Source: Salmonella enterica subsp. enterica serovar Typhimurium str. LT2 (GTDB lineage: Bacteria; Pseudomonadota; Gammaproteobacteria; Enterobacterales; Enterobacteriaceae). Taken from it: 64,000 bases of DNA. The stretch lies in assembly GCF_000006945.2 (NCBI RefSeq), contig NC_003197.2:1984001-2048000 (forward strand). Reading direction: 5' to 3'. Below the pieces are notes generated by a model, which was not told the DNA's origin, did not search any database, and saw only the letters and a program-made list of their open reading frames with translations. Positions 38,250-46,396 of this stretch are shown piece by piece; position 1 is the stretch's first letter, and the number at the start of each line of letters is the position of its first letter. Made by a program: the position numbers and the translations under genes.

Positions 38250-38263
38250 TAAGATTTTTCCTA
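38250..38263. promoter_or_regulatory. RcsAB box upstream of flhDC
   Basis: TAAGATTTTTCCTA matches the RcsAB consensus TAAGAATATTCCTA at 12 of 14 positions. RcsB with RcsA represses flhDC from a box in this region in E. coli and Salmonella. Confidence 0.75.
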
Positions 38264-38330
38264 ATTCGACGCAACTCTACTCGTCAGCTTCGTGACATAC
38301 AACGGAGCGGGACGGCGATTTTAGAAAATA

Positions 38331-38346
38331 TGTGATGCAGATCACA
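38331..38346. promoter_or_regulatory. CRP site upstream of flhDC
   Basis: TGTGATGCAGATCACA has perfect TGTGA-N6-TCACA halves. Its distance upstream of flhD fits the known CRP activation of flhDC. Confidence 0.85.
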
Positions 38347-38850
38347 TATTTTAACGGAATACTTACGATAAAACCATCAGCATGGCTTTTACTTTGTTTA
38401 ATTAATAACCTAATGTTCACTTTTTCTATTCCACACTGCTGAATAGGGGTACGTCAACACCAAATTCTTTTTTGTTTCTCTCTGTTAAAATAACGCCAGG
38501 ATAATAGATAACAGGCTATTATTTCTATTTTAGAAACGCTTTTATTTTACCTTTAGTAAACAGTAGCTTAAATATTAAACGTTATTAATTAATCTCGTCA
38601 CAGCATACGCCCTCCGCTGTTAAAAATAAGCTCATTTGATTTAACTTTTAGCTTTCCTTGTTCACCCATTTAAATGAAGCATCCGGGTGGTGTGTAAAAA
38701 GTGTCTTATGCCACGATTCTTTACATAAGAATAATTAATGATTAATTATGATGTCCTTCACATTAATGTGGCATTAGCGCATTGCAGAAATGCGATAAAC
38801 AGAGTAAAGCTAAAGCACAATCTCATATTCTTGCAATCAAGGAGCGAGTT

Positions 38851-39279
38851 ATGAGCTACACCCATATTCTTGTCGCCGTTGCCGTCACCCCGGAAAGTCA
38901 CCAGCTACTGGCTAAAGCGGTCTCTATCGCCCGCCCTGTTCAGGCGAAAGTAAGCCTGATTACTCTCGCTTCCGATCCTGAACTGTATAACCAGTTCGCC
39001 GCGCCCATGATGGAGGATTTACGCGCGGTTATGCATGAAGAGACCGAGAATTTTCTTAAGATGCTGGGGGAAAAGGCGGATTATCCGATTGAACAAACTT
39101 TCATCGCATCAGGTGAGTTAAGCCAGCATATTTTGGCTGTGTGCCGCAAACACCATGTTGATCTGGTCATTTGCGGCAACCATAACCACAGTTTCTTTTC
39201 GCGCGCGTCCTGCTCGGCAAAAAGTGTCGTCAGCGCCAGCCAGGTAGATGTGTTGCTGGTGCCCTTAGCGGGCGACTAG
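38851..39279 (+). CDS. uspC: Universal stress protein UspC
   Basis: 142-residue universal stress protein of the UspA family. The start MSYTHILVAVAVTPES at 38851 is preceded by GGAGCGAG, and the frame extension from 38782 is rejected. In E. coli UspC helps osmostress signalling and motility. It is convergent with otsA, 17 bases apart, and adjacent to osmotic genes. Confidence 0.95.
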   Translation: MSYTHILVAVAVTPESHQLLAKAVSIARPVQAKVSLITLASDPELYNQFAAPMMEDLRAVMHEETENFLKMLGEKADYPIEQTFIASGELSQHILAVCRKHHVDLVICGNHNHSFFSRASCSAKSVVSASQVDVLLVPLAGD

Positions 39280-39296
39280 TCGCCGCTCGCGATATT

Positions 39297-40718
39297 TCAG
39301 GCCAGCTTAGGGAACGTCGCCACGTTGTTCTGCTGCTGACGCTCAGGGCTACGCGGCGTGACCTCCTTTAGGTCATGAATAAAACGCTCCTGCCAGCGGT
39401 TAATGTCATTTTTAACGATCACGTCCAGCATCTCCGCATGACGCGAAATACGCTCGGCAAGGGGCATCGTTAGCGCACGATTGAGCGCCGCCGCCACGTC
39501 ATCCCGATCGTAAGGATTGACGATTAACGCCGACGTCAGTTCATTCGCCGCGCCGGCAAACTGTGACAGTACCAGTACGCCAGGGTTAGCGGGGTCCTGC
39601 GCGGCGACAAACTCTTTCGCCACCAGGTTCATCCCGTCACGCAACGGGGTGACGAGCCCGACGTCTGAATAACGGAATATCTTCATTAACAGTTTACGGT
39701 CGAAATGTTGATTCAGATAATAGAGCGGCGTCCAGCCCAATTGTCCATATTTCCCATTAATCCGGCCTGCTTCCGTCTCAAGCTGGTGGCGAATATCCTG
39801 ATATGCCTGTACTTCGCCGCGTGACGTAGGCGCAATTTGGGTATAACGAATTTTTCCCCGATGCTGCGGATAGTTTTCCAGTAGCGCTTCATACGCCAGA
39901 AAACGTTCCGGCAGCCCTTTCGAATAATCCAGCCGCTCAACGGAAAAAATATTCTTCACATTTTTCAGTTCCGCCTTGAGCTGCGCCAGTTTAGGCGGCA
40001 ACGGCCCGGCAGCCTGCAGAGCAATCTCATCGGGCTCAATACCGATAGGATACACTTCTGTCTGGAAGTCTTTACCCCACGCGATATGCTGCTTGCCGCT
40101 GCGAGTCGTGACTCGCGTTTGACTCGAAAGGCTATCCAGAAAAGCCAGGCGATCATTTTCGGTCTGGAACCCTAGCAGATCAAAGTCACACAACTGCTCC
40201 AGCAGTTCATCATGCGGCGGTAAGGCGTTAAAAATCTCCGGGGTCGGGAATGGAATATGCAGGAAAAAACCAATTCGGTTGTTCACGCCGCGTTTACGCA
40301 GCTCGCTGGCGAACGGTAACAGGTGGTAGTCATGCACCCAAATGATGTCGTTCTCTTTAATGAGGGGCAATAACTTATCCGCTAATAACGCATTCACCCG
40401 CATATAGCCTTCCCATGCAGGACGCTGAAACTGTACCAGGTCCAGACGATAGTGGAACGCAGGCCAGAGAACCGCATTGGAAAATTGACAGTAATAATCT
40501 TCGTAATCTTGTTCGCTCAGGTTAAACGATGCCCAGGTAATATTACCTTTTGTCACCTTTTTTAATGGCTCATCCTCGTTACCTGTCTCGCCACTCCAGC
40601 CGAACCACAACCCGCCAGCCGCTTTTAGCGCGCCAAGCACGCCAACGGCGAGGCCGCCGGCGCCGCCTTTATTATCCGGGGGGGCAATTCGATTAGATAC
40701 TACGACTAAACGACTCAT
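39297..40718 (-). CDS. otsA: Trehalose-6-phosphate synthase OtsA
   Basis: Joins UDP-glucose and glucose-6-phosphate into trehalose-6-phosphate during osmotic or stationary stress. The start MSRLVVVSNRIAPP at 40718 gives 473 residues of the GT20 family. The start overlaps otsB by 26 bases. Family motifs include IWVHDYHLLPFA and SVERLDYSKGLPER. Confidence 0.97.
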   Translation of the reverse strand: MSRLVVVSNRIAPPDNKGGAGGLAVGVLGALKAAGGLWFGWSGETGNEDEPLKKVTKGNITWASFNLSEQDYEDYYCQFSNAVLWPAFHYRLDLVQFQRPAWEGYMRVNALLADKLLPLIKENDIIWVHDYHLLPFASELRKRGVNNRIGFFLHIPFPTPEIFNALPPHDELLEQLCDFDLLGFQTENDRLAFLDSLSSQTRVTTRSGKQHIAWGKDFQTEVYPIGIEPDEIALQAAGPLPPKLAQLKAELKNVKNIFSVERLDYSKGLPERFLAYEALLENYPQHRGKIRYTQIAPTSRGEVQAYQDIRHQLETEAGRINGKYGQLGWTPLYYLNQHFDRKLLMKIFRYSDVGLVTPLRDGMNLVAKEFVAAQDPANPGVLVLSQFAGAANELTSALIVNPYDRDDVAAALNRALTMPLAERISRHAEMLDVIVKNDINRWQERFIHDLKEVTPRSPERQQQNNVATFPKLA

Positions 40719-41496
40719 AGCCATCTCTCCTGTTATTCATTACTTGTTGTTCTTGTTGTGGATAATTGATTTGTTCCAGCCAGCGCCAGACATCGGGTAC
40801 GCTTTCCAGCCGCCATGCCGCCTGGGTTGCCCCGACGCCCACTTTTACGGAAATTCCGCCAGCGTGATTCACCACGCCAAAGCCAGCCTCATCGGTCAAA
40901 TCGTCGCCCACAAAAACGGGAATCCGTCCCGCAAAGGGCGCCTCCTGCATAAAGGCGGCAATGGCTTCGCCTTTATTGGTTCCCTTAGGTTTGATTTCCA
41001 CAACACATTTACCAGGCTGCAACGCCAGTTGCGGCCAGTGCTGCGTAACGTGTTGCGCAAGCGCCAACAGCGCCGCTTCATGTTCCGGAGCCTGACGGTA
41101 GTGCAGCGCAAATGCCATCCCCTTCGACTCCAGCTCCGTTCCGGGCAGCGCTACAAGCGTCGAACGTAATAACGCCTCTACCTCACGGACTACCGCTTCA
41201 GGAAGGCGCACGATATGGGTTTTACCATTGATGTCACGACGCTCTGCCCCGTGAACGCCAGCGAGTGGAAAGCGAAAAGGCTTCGCCAAAGCATCCAGCT
41301 CAGTCATTGAACGCCCTGAAATCAATGCCAGTGCCCCTGCGTTGTGCGCCGCGAGACGGTCTAACAACTGAAGGATTTTATGCGGTACCACTACCTGATC
41401 GGGATGAGGCTTTATCTCTGCCAATGTGCCATCAAGGTCAAAAAAATACGCATAGTTCGCAGTGAGTTCGGGGGATACGGTTAACGGTTCTGCCAC
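40693..41496 (-). CDS. otsB: Trehalose-6-phosphate phosphatase OtsB
   Basis: Dephosphorylates trehalose-6-phosphate. The GTG at 41496 with ribosome site AAGGAGGAG gives 267 residues. HAD-superfamily motif 1 is FFDLDGTLAE, motif 2 is ALISGRS, and motif 4 is FVGDDLTDE. Upstream gene of otsBA, which is sigma-S dependent in enterobacteria. Confidence 0.97.
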   Translation of the reverse strand: MAEPLTVSPELTANYAYFFDLDGTLAEIKPHPDQVVVPHKILQLLDRLAAHNAGALALISGRSMTELDALAKPFRFPLAGVHGAERRDINGKTHIVRLPEAVVREVEALLRSTLVALPGTELESKGMAFALHYRQAPEHEAALLALAQHVTQHWPQLALQPGKCVVEIKPKGTNKGEAIAAFMQEAPFAGRIPVFVGDDLTDEAGFGVVNHAGGISVKVGVGATQAAWRLESVPDVWRWLEQINYPQQEQQVMNNRRDGYESFSRSI

Positions 41497-41592
41497 CCTG
41501 GTCTCCTCCTTATCATCATATTGAGACTCACAAACGGTCTCATTAGTCATGTAAGTATAGACAGTGTGACGCTGCTCGCCATTTAGAAAGAC

Positions 41593-41622
41593 CATCGCCA
41601 GCCGGGGTAGCGGCTGGCGATG
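41593..41622. other. Perfect 12-bp hairpin upstream of otsB
   Basis: CATCGCCAGCCG and CGGCTGGCGATG flank the 6-base loop GGGTAG. It has no T run on either side, so it is not an ordinary terminator. It lies about 97 bases upstream of otsB and 37 bases past the stop of the araH remnant, so it may be the leftover 3' end structure of the lost ara transcript. Confidence 0.6.
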
Positions 41623-41658
41623 ACGTGAAGCTATACTGTTTAGTTGAGTGTTAATTCA

Positions 41659-41910
41659 TCAAATCGTACGCTTCGCTTTTTGCTTATAATGGTCGAAGAT
41701 AACTGTTGTCAGAAGGATTCAGCCGCGAACCATACACTGTGCAAAAGGTGAAATGTTGAGCAGGTTCATCGCGCTCTCCACCGCTCCTGATATCAGTACG
41801 CTCGCCACCACATATGAGACTTTTCCGAGGCCGCCTTTCAGGAATCCCCCCCTAAGACACACGCAGAAATAACGATTAACTCATAACCCAGGGAAGTCAT
41901 TGACCTGCTT
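41659..41910 (-). pseudogene. araH: araH remnant (L-arabinose ABC permease, C-terminal part)
   Basis: Translating the minus strand gives a stretch that matches the C-terminus of E. coli AraH as I remember it. GYELIVISACVLGG comes first. A one-base deletion near 41841-41847 then shifts the frame, and LKGGLGKVSYVVASVLISG and AMNLLNISPFAQ follow. An in-frame TGA at 41719-41721 comes next, then ILLTTVIFDHYKQKAKRTI and the original stop at 41659-41661. The fragment lies upstream of otsB in the same orientation as in E. coli, where araFGH precedes otsBA. The rest of araFGH is missing. It is a decayed relic with two disabling changes. Confidence 0.85.
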
Positions 41911-42128
41911 TAGCGTTTTTTATGTAGGGTAAAATCAAACGATTCTTGTTAGAGAAGACGTAAAACGGTGCACTGTCTTTCATTCATTAGATAAATGCTG
42001 ATGGCAGGAATAGTTTTAGCGGAAAATGACATAACCCAGAGCGAATTCATCAGCCAAAAGGCAGGAAAGCCAGCACATTAATCCATAACATCAGCCAGCT
42101 AATCCTTACGGCCCTGGGTGAATAACGA
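41911..42128. other. Gap between araH remnant and DJ-1 gene
   Basis: About 220 bases with no recognised gene. The homology to AraH fades at about 41910. On the minus strand a short hydrophobic run (MLWINVLAFLPFG) ends in two stops, so a second relic is possible, but I cannot name it. Confidence 0.35.
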
Positions 42129-42686
42129 TTACCAGGGATAATAGATATGTTCAGCCTGTTCGCGAACCGGCGCATCGTCTCCCAGCAGTCTGGCGGAAAG
42201 GGTTAGCGCGAAATCAAAGACATGACCCAACCCTTTGCCGCTAATTAAATTACCATCTTCAACCACGGGCGCATCCACATAGACACCTTCCGGAACCGCT
42301 TTCCACAGATCGCCGGAACAGACATAACGACGCCCCTTCAGCAATCCGTGAGCACCCAGCACCCTTGCCGCCGCGGAACAGATAGGACAAATTAATTTGC
42401 CTGCCGCATCATGACGCGCAACGAAAGCGATCACCGCCGGATTAGCCGCCAGATTAGCGCTCCCCTGCGGACCGCCCGGTAGCACTACCGCATCGAAAAG
42501 CGCCTGCTGGCGTTCACTCAGCGTGCTGTCCGCAACCATAGGAATATCATGGTAACTCACCACCGCCCGTGATTCAGCACACGCCAGCGTTTCGACGTCG
42601 ATATGCAAACGTCGCAGAATATCAAGAGTAACAATGGCCTCTGCTTCTTCAAATCCTGGTGCCAACAGCACCGCGACCTTTTTCAT
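42129..42686 (-). CDS. DJ-1/PfpI family protein
   Basis: 185-residue protein of the DJ-1/ThiJ/PfpI superfamily. The reactive Cys103 lies in the nucleophile elbow ICSAAARVL, and the partner acidic residues are in APGFEEAEAI. It could be a chaperone, a deglycase-like stress protein or an amidase, and the sequence does not decide. It occupies the place where E. coli has araFGH. Confidence 0.85.
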   Translation of the reverse strand: MKKVAVLLAPGFEEAEAIVTLDILRRLHIDVETLACAESRAVVSYHDIPMVADSTLSERQQALFDAVVLPGGPQGSANLAANPAVIAFVARHDAAGKLICPICSAAARVLGAHGLLKGRRYVCSGDLWKAVPEGVYVDAPVVEDGNLISGKGLGHVFDFALTLSARLLGDDAPVREQAEHIYYPW

Positions 42687-43236
42687 TGACTGCTCCTTGT
42701 TAACGAGTCACCCAGCAAAACTGCGCTCAACCGAATAACGTGCTCGTATGATTAATGATATTAAAAATGATCTACCGCAAAATCGGCTAGTTTATAAAAA
42801 CAGGCATATTTGCTCTCAACCGTTTATGCGTGTGATATCCAGACTGACTAATGTTTATTTTATTGAAATTAACATACTTGAAAGGCTTAACCCATGATCT
42901 GAAACAATGTTTCATAAATTACAAATCTATATAATATCATTTAACTTTCAAAGGGTTGCAACTGCTCCTCATCCAAAATCATTACACCTGAAAAAATCAC
43001 ACCGCTGAAAATGTAAAAAAAGATAAACAATTGCATTTAAGGATTTTCTTATTTTTATTGACGCGCTATTCTCATTACCGATCGATAAACAGGAAATGAG
43101 ATCGCATAAGGGACTGGCGGAACGGAGTTCTTCTGCTAAGAGTATTTATTGTGCATAGAGGTAAGAATGTGACAACGGCCCGTTGCATTCTCGTCTGTCA
43201 TGCACATCAACACTTTCTGGAAATAAGGATATTGTT
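42687..43236. other. AT-rich divergent gap upstream of ftnB
   Basis: About 550 bases, AT-rich, with no gene I can support. It should hold the promoters of the DJ-1 gene and ftnB. No strong Fur or FNR site was recognised by eye. Confidence 0.5.
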
Positions 43237-43740
43237 ATGGCAGCTGTAGGAATGGTTCAAAAGCTCAACACGCCAATGAACCTTGAGTTTTACGCATCAA
43301 ATCTTTACCTCCATCTAAGCGAATGGTGTTCTGAACACAGTTTAACAGGCACCGCCACCTTTCTTCGTACCCAGGCGCAAGGCAACGTGACGCAAATGAT
43401 GCGCATGTTTAATTTTATGAAAAACGCCGGCGCCACCCCTATCGTTAAAGCCATTGACGTTCCGGGTGAAGAGCTCTGCTCTCTGGAAGAATTGTTCCAG
43501 AAAACCCTGGAGGATTATCAGCAACGCGCCAGCACGCTGTCGCGTCTGGCAGATGAAGCGAAAGCGCTGAATGATGCCTCAACGCTTGATTTTCTCCATA
43601 CCCTGGAAAAAGAGCAGCAGCAGGATGGCGTACTTTTACAAACTATTCTCGAAGAAGTTCGCAGCGCTAAACGAGCAGGGCTATGCCTGGCGCAAACCGA
43701 TCAGCATCTCCTTAACGTCGTGACCTATCAGCATCACTGA
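43237..43740 (+). CDS. ftnB: Ferritin-like protein FtnB
   Basis: 167-residue ferritin family protein. The start MAAVGMVQKLNTPMN at 43237 follows an AAGGATATT ribosome site. The ferroxidase EExxH motif of FtnA is replaced by GNVTQM (AQGNVTQMMRMF), so iron oxidation should be impaired. In Salmonella FtnB has been linked to repair of oxidised iron-sulfur clusters and to virulence. A REP element follows. Confidence 0.93.
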   Translation: MAAVGMVQKLNTPMNLEFYASNLYLHLSEWCSEHSLTGTATFLRTQAQGNVTQMMRMFNFMKNAGATPIVKAIDVPGEELCSLEELFQKTLEDYQQRASTLSRLADEAKALNDASTLDFLHTLEKEQQQDGVLLQTILEEVRSAKRAGLCLAQTDQHLLNVVTYQHH

Positions 43741-43776
43741 TAGCGGCACCCCGAGCGACAATATTGAGACGTTATT

Positions 43777-43813
43777 AGCCGGATAGCAACGCGAAGCAGC
43801 TTATCCGGCCTAC
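43777..43813. repeat. REP element after ftnB
   Basis: AGCCGGATAGCAACGCGAAG followed by CAGCTTATCCGGCCTAC is a standard REP palindrome in the gap between convergent ftnB and the RpiB-like gene. Confidence 0.85.
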
Positions 43814-43918
43814 ACCGTTTCTGATCTGTTTGCCAGAGGTGGTGCCTGTCGCTACTGGCGTATTATCGGCACATCATGCCAGCCGACAGGCGCGAAACGC
43901 CTCTGTCTTGTCTGGGCA

Positions 43919-44557
43919 TTACCCCAGCATCTCACGTACAAACGCTTCTATTTCTTTATTCTGGCCGTTTTCAAACAAACATTGCTGGAAACGCGGCCCT
44001 GAAACCGCCGTTTTAACCAGTTCAGGATCGATAGCCCGTAGTGTATCCAGATAATTCTCTTTGACGACCGCGGCCTTAACCTGGTTCAAAATGCCCGCAT
44101 TGCGTACCTGCGGCGCTTTGCGCTCAGGCGGATACCCCTCGCCTTTACGCCCGGTAAACGCTTTTTCAAAGATGAAACGCACGTTCAGCTCAGCGCCCCA
44201 GCCAAAGCCTTTCGCAAATGGCAGGGACAACGCATTGCCGTTGTTGATCTGCGCAAACAGAAAAGCATCTGCCGGATCGATGCAATAGCCACAAATGACA
44301 CCTGGATGAATATTTAACGACATCAGCGCGCCCTGACCAGTGCCACAGCCAGTAACCACAAAATCAACCGCGTTTGCATTAAGCAGAATACTCGCCATGA
44401 TGCCTAAATGAATGTACGTCAGGTGATGGTCATTTTCGTCGCACATGCCGACGTTAAAAACGGGAAATCCCTTTTCATTGGCGACGGCGCTAAGTTCGTT
44501 ATAAATGATGGCATTTTTGCTGGCCTGGCTATTTTCCATCATCAGTGCAATTTTCAT
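43919..44557 (-). CDS. RpiB/LacAB family sugar-phosphate isomerase
   Basis: 212-residue protein of the RpiB/LacA/LacB isomerase family. The catalytic Cys fits Cys71 in VTGCGTGQGALM. Short N-terminal motif MKIALMMENSQASKN replaces the usual G-DH- start of RpiB, so the substrate may not be ribose-5-phosphate. It has a longer C-terminal part than typical RpiB (about 150 residues). It stands alone with no sugar operon. Confidence 0.82.
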   Translation of the reverse strand: MKIALMMENSQASKNAIIYNELSAVANEKGFPVFNVGMCDENDHHLTYIHLGIMASILLNANAVDFVVTGCGTGQGALMSLNIHPGVICGYCIDPADAFLFAQINNGNALSLPFAKGFGWGAELNVRFIFEKAFTGRKGEGYPPERKAPQVRNAGILNQVKAAVVKENYLDTLRAIDPELVKTAVSGPRFQQCLFENGQNKEIEAFVREMLG

Positions 44558-44812
44558 CGTGTTTCTCCTGAATGCAGACGGTCGCGCCTGCGTAAATCAT
44601 GACGTTTTACCCACATTACACATTTGAGAACACACATTCAAATTTAATAAAACCAGGTTTCATTAAATGAAAAGACGCTCACACATTTTCTGTTCCCGCT
44701 GTAAATCCCCTGCCGTTACCTTTAATCAAGGCGAATCCGTAAGTTATTCCAGCCATTGACAGTGCAAGACACGAGGTAGCATGGTCTGATACCGAACTGT
44801 CGGAGCGATTTT

Positions 44813-45148
44813 ATGAAGCCTCTTATTTTTACTCTTTCACTGCTAGCCCTGACGGGATGCACCATTACTCGACAAGCGCAGGTCAGCGAAGCCAGCCCGA
44901 TAAGCGGCATCGTGCGCCTGACGTATAACCAGCCGCTATTTTTTACTTCACGGACAGATGATTATGTATCTCACGGGACCGCAACACGCGAATGCCAGCA
45001 GATGGGCTATGCCGATGCCGTTTCGTTTGGTCAGCCGGTAGGAACCTGTAGCATTTATGCGGGCTCGTTGTGTCTGAACACCCGATTTACCCTCTCCTGG
45101 CAGTGCCGGGGCGTTGCCGTCCCGCAAATCATGCCGCTTTATTATTAA
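44813..45148 (+). CDS. yecR: YecR-like lipoprotein
   Basis: 111-residue lipoprotein. The lipobox LALTGC places the acylated Cys at residue 16. Four more Cys residues (CQQMG, CSIYAG, CLNT, CRGV) could form disulfides in the periplasm. E. coli YecR is controlled by FlhDC, but I see no clear class 2 or 3 promoter here. Followed by a terminator. Confidence 0.85.
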   Translation: MKPLIFTLSLLALTGCTITRQAQVSEASPISGIVRLTYNQPLFFTSRTDDYVSHGTATRECQQMGYADAVSFGQPVGTCSIYAGSLCLNTRFTLSWQCRGVAVPQIMPLYY

Positions 45149-45205
45149 GGCGGCTGGCTTAACGTCGACACCATCTACAATGGAGGAGAGTGCAGGGTCG
45201 CTATT

Positions 45206-45238
45206 GCCAGCATGAAGGTGCTGGCTTTCCTTTATTTT
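45206..45238 (+). terminator. Rho-independent terminator after yecR
   Basis: Stem GCCAGCA / TGCTGGC with a 6-base loop, followed by TTTCCTTTATTTTT, 58 bases past the yecR stop. Confidence 0.75.
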
Positions 45239-45387
45239 TATACGCTATACACTGGCGTTAATGCGTTTTATTCCCATTCGTATTTTTAATAATTAAATTT
45301 AATATTTTACCTTTTGCAAATAATAAAATAACAAATTATAGTGGCGCCACATTACCGTATATCTTTTGCTATTTGTGGAGCGGAACC

Positions 45388-45885
45388 ATGCTGAAAACAG
45401 AAATGATCGACAAACTGAATGAGCAAATGAATCTGGAGTTGTACTCCTCCCTGCTCTATCAACAAATGAGCGCGTGGTGTAGCTATCACAGTTTTGAAGG
45501 CGCGGCCGCATTTCTTCGTCGCCATGCGCAAGAAGAGATGACGCATATGCAGCGCCTGTTTGACTACCTTACCGATACCGGAAGCCTGCCGCGCATTCAT
45601 ACCGTTTCTTCGCCCTTCGCTGAGTACGCCTCGCTGGATGAGCTGTTCCGCGCGACCTATGAGCATGAGCAGCTTATTACGCAAAAAATTAATGAACTGG
45701 CTCATGCCGCAATGACCAGCCAGGATTATCCGACATTTAATTTCTTGCAGTGGTATGTGGCAGAACAGCATGAAGAAGAAAAATTATTCAAATCTATTAT
45801 TGATAAATTAACGCTGGCGGGAAAAAGCGGCGAAGGGCTTTATTTCATTGATAAAGAACTCTCCACCCTGGATACGCAAAATTAA
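45388..45885 (+). CDS. ftnA: Bacterial ferritin FtnA
   Basis: Main iron-storage ferritin. The start MLKTEMIDKLNEQMN at 45388 gives 165 residues, and the upstream extension to 45373 is rejected because GTGGAGCGGAACC is the ribosome site. Ferroxidase ligands are intact: Glu in NLELYSS, the EEMTHM motif, and Glu residues in EQHEEE. The AT-rich upstream region may hold Fur sites. Confidence 0.96.
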   Translation: MLKTEMIDKLNEQMNLELYSSLLYQQMSAWCSYHSFEGAAAFLRRHAQEEMTHMQRLFDYLTDTGSLPRIHTVSSPFAEYASLDELFRATYEHEQLITQKINELAHAAMTSQDYPTFNFLQWYVAEQHEEEKLFKSIIDKLTLAGKSGEGLYFIDKELSTLDTQN

Positions 45886-45930
45886 TCCAACACGTCCTTA
45901 CACGGTGAGACGCGCTCTCACCGTGGCGTA

Positions 45931-46170
45931 TTAATGGCGGCAGATTTTACTCTCATGCGTTGAAAAACCGTCCTCCACCGCAATAAACTTTCCTTTCGCC
46001 GCCAGAAACGCGACCAGTTCCGCCGCCGTCATATCTGATGCTGAACAAGTGTGAAATCGTGCCCGCTCGCCAAAGCGCGCTTTTATTGCCGCCTCCAGCG
46101 AGGTATGCGTGTACTGCTCGCCAGACTCAATCATCATGTTGAGCACTTCGTGACCATGAATGGAATCCAT
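45931..46170 (-). CDS. yecH: YecH family metal-binding protein
   Basis: 79-residue DUF2492 protein. The start MDSIHGHEVLNMMIESGEQY at 46170 is preceded by GGAGGGGT on the minus strand. His and Cys residues (HGHEVL, HTCSAS, ICRH) suggest a metal site. Function unknown. Confidence 0.85.
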   Translation of the reverse strand: MDSIHGHEVLNMMIESGEQYTHTSLEAAIKARFGERARFHTCSASDMTAAELVAFLAAKGKFIAVEDGFSTHESKICRH

Positions 46171-46287
46171 AACCCCTCCTGAATAAAACTCGTAGCCTAA
46201 TGTGTCCGTGTACAAGCGACTTTGCGCTAGCGCAGGTTTACGGCGGTTGTCCGCGTCTCCTTCCATATTCGCTTTTATGCCCGGAAC

Positions 46288-46328
46288 TGTAAATTTTACA
46301 GTACACCCATTGTAACGACCATTTGACG
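46288..46328. promoter_or_regulatory. TyrR boxes upstream of tyrP
   Basis: TGTAAATTTTACAGTACA (46288-46305) resembles the strong box TGTAAA-N6-TTTACA. TGTAACGACCATTTGACG (46311-46328) has the form of the weak box. E. coli tyrP has the same tandem pair just upstream of its start. Confidence 0.65.
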
Positions 46329-46396
46329 AAAATAGCGTAATGCCTTACCCTGCGCCGCGGATATCACCGTTCTTTGTTACCGGGGTAGTAGAAAGC

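Larger units (their letters stand above)
38065..38850. other. Long divergent regulatory region of flhDC and uspC
   Basis: 786 bases without a gene. It holds the flhDC promoters and leader on the minus strand and the uspC promoter on the plus strand. Recognisable sites are an RcsAB box and a CRP site, listed separately. The right half (38450-38760) is strongly AT-rich, as expected of an H-NS-bound region. No IS element is inserted, unlike some E. coli strains. Confidence 0.8.
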
